64,000 nt of DNA from Pseudomonas vranovensis DSM 16006 (lineage in GTDB: Bacteria > Pseudomonadota > Gammaproteobacteria > Pseudomonadales > Pseudomonadaceae). The DNA is taken from positions 62,001-126,000 of the forward strand of contig NZ_KE384454.1 of NCBI RefSeq assembly GCF_000425805.1, in the 5' to 3' direction. The position numbers and the translations under genes were made by a program. Shown piece by piece: positions 62,049 to 64,000 of the stretch (positions within the stretch are counted from its first letter, which is position 1; every line of letters begins with the position of its first letter). The notes beneath the pieces were generated by a model. The model searched no databases. It saw nothing but the letters and a program-made list of their open reading frames with translations, and was not told the DNA's origin.

Positions 62049-62072
62049 GATGCGGTGCGGTGCGGTGCGGTG
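62049..62072. repeat. Short tandem repeat in the gap before the ict-like gene
   Basis: The pentamer GCGGT (ATGCGGTGCGGTGCGGTGCG) occurs four times in tandem at 62051-62070 after a related GCGATGCGGT. It lies about 50 nt before the ict-like start on the minus strand and is prone to slippage. Confidence 0.6.
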
Positions 62073-62084
62073 ATCCAGCTAAAC

Positions 62085-63254
62085 CTAGAACGAACGTGGC
62101 AACTCCAGCAGGTGTTCGGCCACGTACGACAGGATCAGGTTGGTGGAAATCGGCGCGACCTGGTACAGGCGGGTCTCACGAAACTTGCGCTCGACGTCGT
62201 ATTCATTGGCAAAACCGAAGCCGCCGTGGGTCTGCAGGCAGGCGTTGGCCGCCTCCCAACTGGCCTTGGCGGCCAGGTACTTGGCCATGTTGGCCGCGGC
62301 GCCGGCGTTCTTGCCGCTGTCGTACTCCTCACAGGCGCGCCAGCGCATCAGGTCGGCCGCTTCGATCTCGATATGCGCTTCGGCTATCGGGAACTGCACG
62401 CCCTGGTTCTGGCCGATGGGCCGGCCGAACACAACGCGGTCACGGGCGTAGTGGCTGGACTTCTCGATGAACCAGCGGCCATCGCCGATGCATTCGGCGG
62501 CGATCAGGGTGCGTTCGGCGTTGAGGCCATCGAGGATGTACTTGAAGCCTTTGCCTTCTTCACCGATCAGGCTGCTGGCCGGAATGCGCAGGTTGTCGAA
62601 GAACAGCTCGTTGGTTTCGTGGTTGACCATGTTGGCGATGGGCTGCACGGTCAGGCCGTTGCCGATGGCTTCGCGCAGGTCGACCAGGAAGATCGACATG
62701 CCTTCGGACTTCTTCTTGACCTCCGCCAGGGGCGTGGTGCGCGCCAGCAGGATCATCAGGTCCGAATGCTGGACCCGCGAGATCCACACCTTCTGGCCAT
62801 TGATCAGGTAGTCGTCGCCCTGGCGCACGGCGGTGGTCTTGATCTTGGTGGTGTCGGTTCCGGTGGTCGGCTCGGTGACCCCCATCGACTGCAGGCGCAG
62901 TTCGCCACTGGCGAGCTTGGGCAGGTAGTAGCGCTTCTGCTCGTCACTGCCGTGGCGCAGCAAGGTGAACATGTTGTACATCTGGCCGTGGATGGTGCCG
63001 GAGTTGCCACCGCAGCGGTTGACCTCTTCCAGGATCACCGAGGCCTCGGCCAGGCCCAGGCCGGAACCGCCATAGGCCTCGGGGATCATTGCCGACAGCC
63101 AGCCGGCGGTGGTCATGGCGCTGACGAAGGCCTCGGGGAAGCCTTTGCGTTCATCGATCTTGCGCCAGTATTCGGCAGGAAAATCGGCACACAGCGCGCG
63201 CACGCCTTCGCGGATGGCATTGAGTGCTTCGTGATTGCGATCGGTCATGGTCAT
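62085..63254 (-). CDS. Acyl-CoA dehydrogenase of the itaconate-type cluster
   Basis: 389 residues. Motifs: MGVTEPTTGTDTTKIKT (FAD/substrate loop), NGQKVWISR, GRPIGQNQGVQFPIAEAH and QTHGGFGFANEYDVERKFRE with the catalytic-region Glu. A similar dehydrogenase accompanies the ict-ich-ccl genes of P. aeruginosa; its reaction there is not part of the core three-step pathway. It may handle a related methyl-branched dicarboxylic acid. Starts at 63254 or 63248 are both ATG. Divergent from the LysR gene. Confidence 0.9.
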   Translation of the reverse strand: MTMTDRNHEALNAIREGVRALCADFPAEYWRKIDERKGFPEAFVSAMTTAGWLSAMIPEAYGGSGLGLAEASVILEEVNRCGGNSGTIHGQMYNMFTLLRHGSDEQKRYYLPKLASGELRLQSMGVTEPTTGTDTTKIKTTAVRQGDDYLINGQKVWISRVQHSDLMILLARTTPLAEVKKKSEGMSIFLVDLREAIGNGLTVQPIANMVNHETNELFFDNLRIPASSLIGEEGKGFKYILDGLNAERTLIAAECIGDGRWFIEKSSHYARDRVVFGRPIGQNQGVQFPIAEAHIEIEAADLMRWRACEEYDSGKNAGAAANMAKYLAAKASWEAANACLQTHGGFGFANEYDVERKFRETRLYQVAPISTNLILSYVAEHLLELPRSF

Positions 63255-63331
63255 TGGACTCGCCGGGATACGGATGCAGTGATTCTGCCCAGGCGAGGAG
63301 GGGAGCACGACTACCTTTTTTGTCTTTGAGG

Positions 63332-63348
63332 TATGCTGGTTGGGCATA
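63332..63348. promoter_or_regulatory. LysR-type binding dyad in the itaconate divergent promoter
   Basis: TATGC, 7-nt spacer, GCATA: a perfect dyad containing the T-N11-A pattern of LysR-type regulator boxes. It is 31 nt before the LysR ATG and 78 nt before the acyl-CoA dehydrogenase start, the usual position for an autoregulated divergent LysR system. Confidence 0.6.
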
Positions 63349-63378
63349 GCTCATCGATAATTCCGGGGTGGTGTTTCT

Positions 63379-64000
63379 ATGGATGTCGTTCAACTCAAGA
63401 CACTGATCCACGTCGCCGAGCTCGGCAGTCTGAGCAAGGCGGCTGATCGCCTGCATATCGCCCAGCCTGCCCTCAGCCGGCAGATTCGCCAGTTGGAGCA
63501 GGAGCTGGGCGGCTACTTGTTCGAGCGCCATGGGCGTGGCATGCAAATCACCGAGATGGGCCGCGAGGTGCTGGCCCATGCCACGCGGATCATGGAAGAG
63601 ATGGAGTCGATCCGCAGCACTGTGGCGGGTGGCGGTACGCTGTTTCGCAGCACTGTTGTGGTCGGCACCACGCCAACGGTGGCCGAAATCGCGACCGTAC
63701 CCTGGGTGCGCAAAATGCGTGAAGCGCAGCCCCACCTGGGTATCCGCTTTTCCTCGGCCTACAGCGGCTATCTGCTGGACTGGCTGCAGCGCGGAGAGCT
63801 GGAGCTCGCCATCTCCTACGACCCACCGCCGCTGCACACCTTGCGTATTGTCCCGGTGATGATGGAAAACCTGATTCTGGTCGGCCCGCCGCAGGCGGGC
63901 CTGCACCTGGACATGCCGGTCGCCTTTGCGCAACTGCAAGCGCACGAGCTGGTACTGCCCAGTGCGCGCCACGGGCTGCGGTTGATCGTCGATGAGTGCG
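63379..64000 (+). CDS. LysR-family regulator, C-terminus cut by window edge
   Basis: 207 codons are visible. The N-terminal winged helix-turn-helix reads LKTLIHVAELGSLSKAADRL and then IAQPALSRQIRQLEQELGG; the effector domain begins at about residue 90 (TVVVGTTPTVAEIA). It is divergent from the ACAD-ict-ich-ccl genes and presumably activates them in response to itaconate or a related acid, like the LysR gene beside the P. aeruginosa cluster. The rest lies beyond the right edge. Confidence 0.93.
   Translation, partial: MDVVQLKTLIHVAELGSLSKAADRLHIAQPALSRQIRQLEQELGGYLFERHGRGMQITEMGREVLAHATRIMEEMESIRSTVAGGGTLFRSTVVVGTTPTVAEIATVPWVRKMREAQPHLGIRFSSAYSGYLLDWLQRGELELAISYDPPPLHTLRIVPVMMENLILVGPPQAGLHLDMPVAFAQLQAHELVLPSARHGLRLIVDEC

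Overview
The window looks like a chromosomal segment of a high-GC Pseudomonas, probably of the P. putida/fluorescens lineage. The basis is the codon use, the REP elements (core close to GTAGGAGCGGGCTTGCCCCGCG) between genes, and the gene families: LAL and LysR regulators, DUF1302/DUF1329 pairs, a BetT transporter and an ict-ich-ccl-like cluster. I see no phage, insertion sequence, CRISPR array or rRNA. One tRNA gene, tRNA-Gln(UUG), is present.

Region 1 (1-18.7 kb) is a catabolic island. It holds a MalT/AlkS-type LuxR regulator, a crotonase, two tandem 518-aa acyl-CoA ligases, two closely related acyl-CoA dehydrogenases (one cut by the left edge), an SCP-x-type thiolase, a DUF1302/DUF1329 outer-membrane and exported pair, an aldehyde dehydrogenase, a zinc alcohol dehydrogenase and a two-gene acyl-CoA dehydrogenase pair. 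Together these would take up a hydrophobic alcohol, oxidise it to the acid, activate it with CoA and shorten it. The substrate cannot be read from the sequence. A palindrome (CGCCACCCG, 3-nt spacer, CGGGTGGCG) lies about 75-86 bp before the first gene of each of four transcription units. It is a strong candidate for the operator of the LuxR-type regulator and would make the island one regulon.

Region 2 (18.9-31 kb) holds a small lipoprotein, a YeeE/YedE-like membrane pair, the periplasmic nitrate reductase operon napEDABC (napE is only 56 codons), divergent betT, tRNA-Gln, rlhA, a RidA-family protein, a LysR regulator and a tiny acidic protein. Region 3 (31-41.7 kb) holds an AaeB/AaeX/AaeA-like efflux operon, a CrtZ-like hydroxylase, a PLP-dependent dehydratase with an AraC regulator, a BASS-family transporter whose C-terminus is encoded by a REP element, a class II aldolase broken by a frameshift, a second AraC regulator, an HD-domain protein and a DyP peroxidase.

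Region 4 (41.9-59 kb, minus strand) is the most unusual part. A 3,783-residue surface protein (LEPR motif, DUF4347, long Ig-like region, SdrD-like domain, 11 VCBS repeats) is followed by a TolC-family lipoprotein, a periplasmic adaptor, a membrane-anchored HlyD protein and a site-2-protease/HlyD fusion. These genes are tightly packed or overlapping. The layout resembles type I secretion of a giant adhesin, but there is no ABC ATPase, no RTX repeats and no visible Sec signal peptide. DUF4347 carries a His/Cys arrangement like that of clan CD peptidases.

Region 5 (59.1-64 kb) is an itaconate-type degradation cluster (ccl, ich, ict, acyl-CoA dehydrogenase) with a divergent LysR regulator cut by the right edge. 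A LysR-type dyad sits in the shared promoter region.
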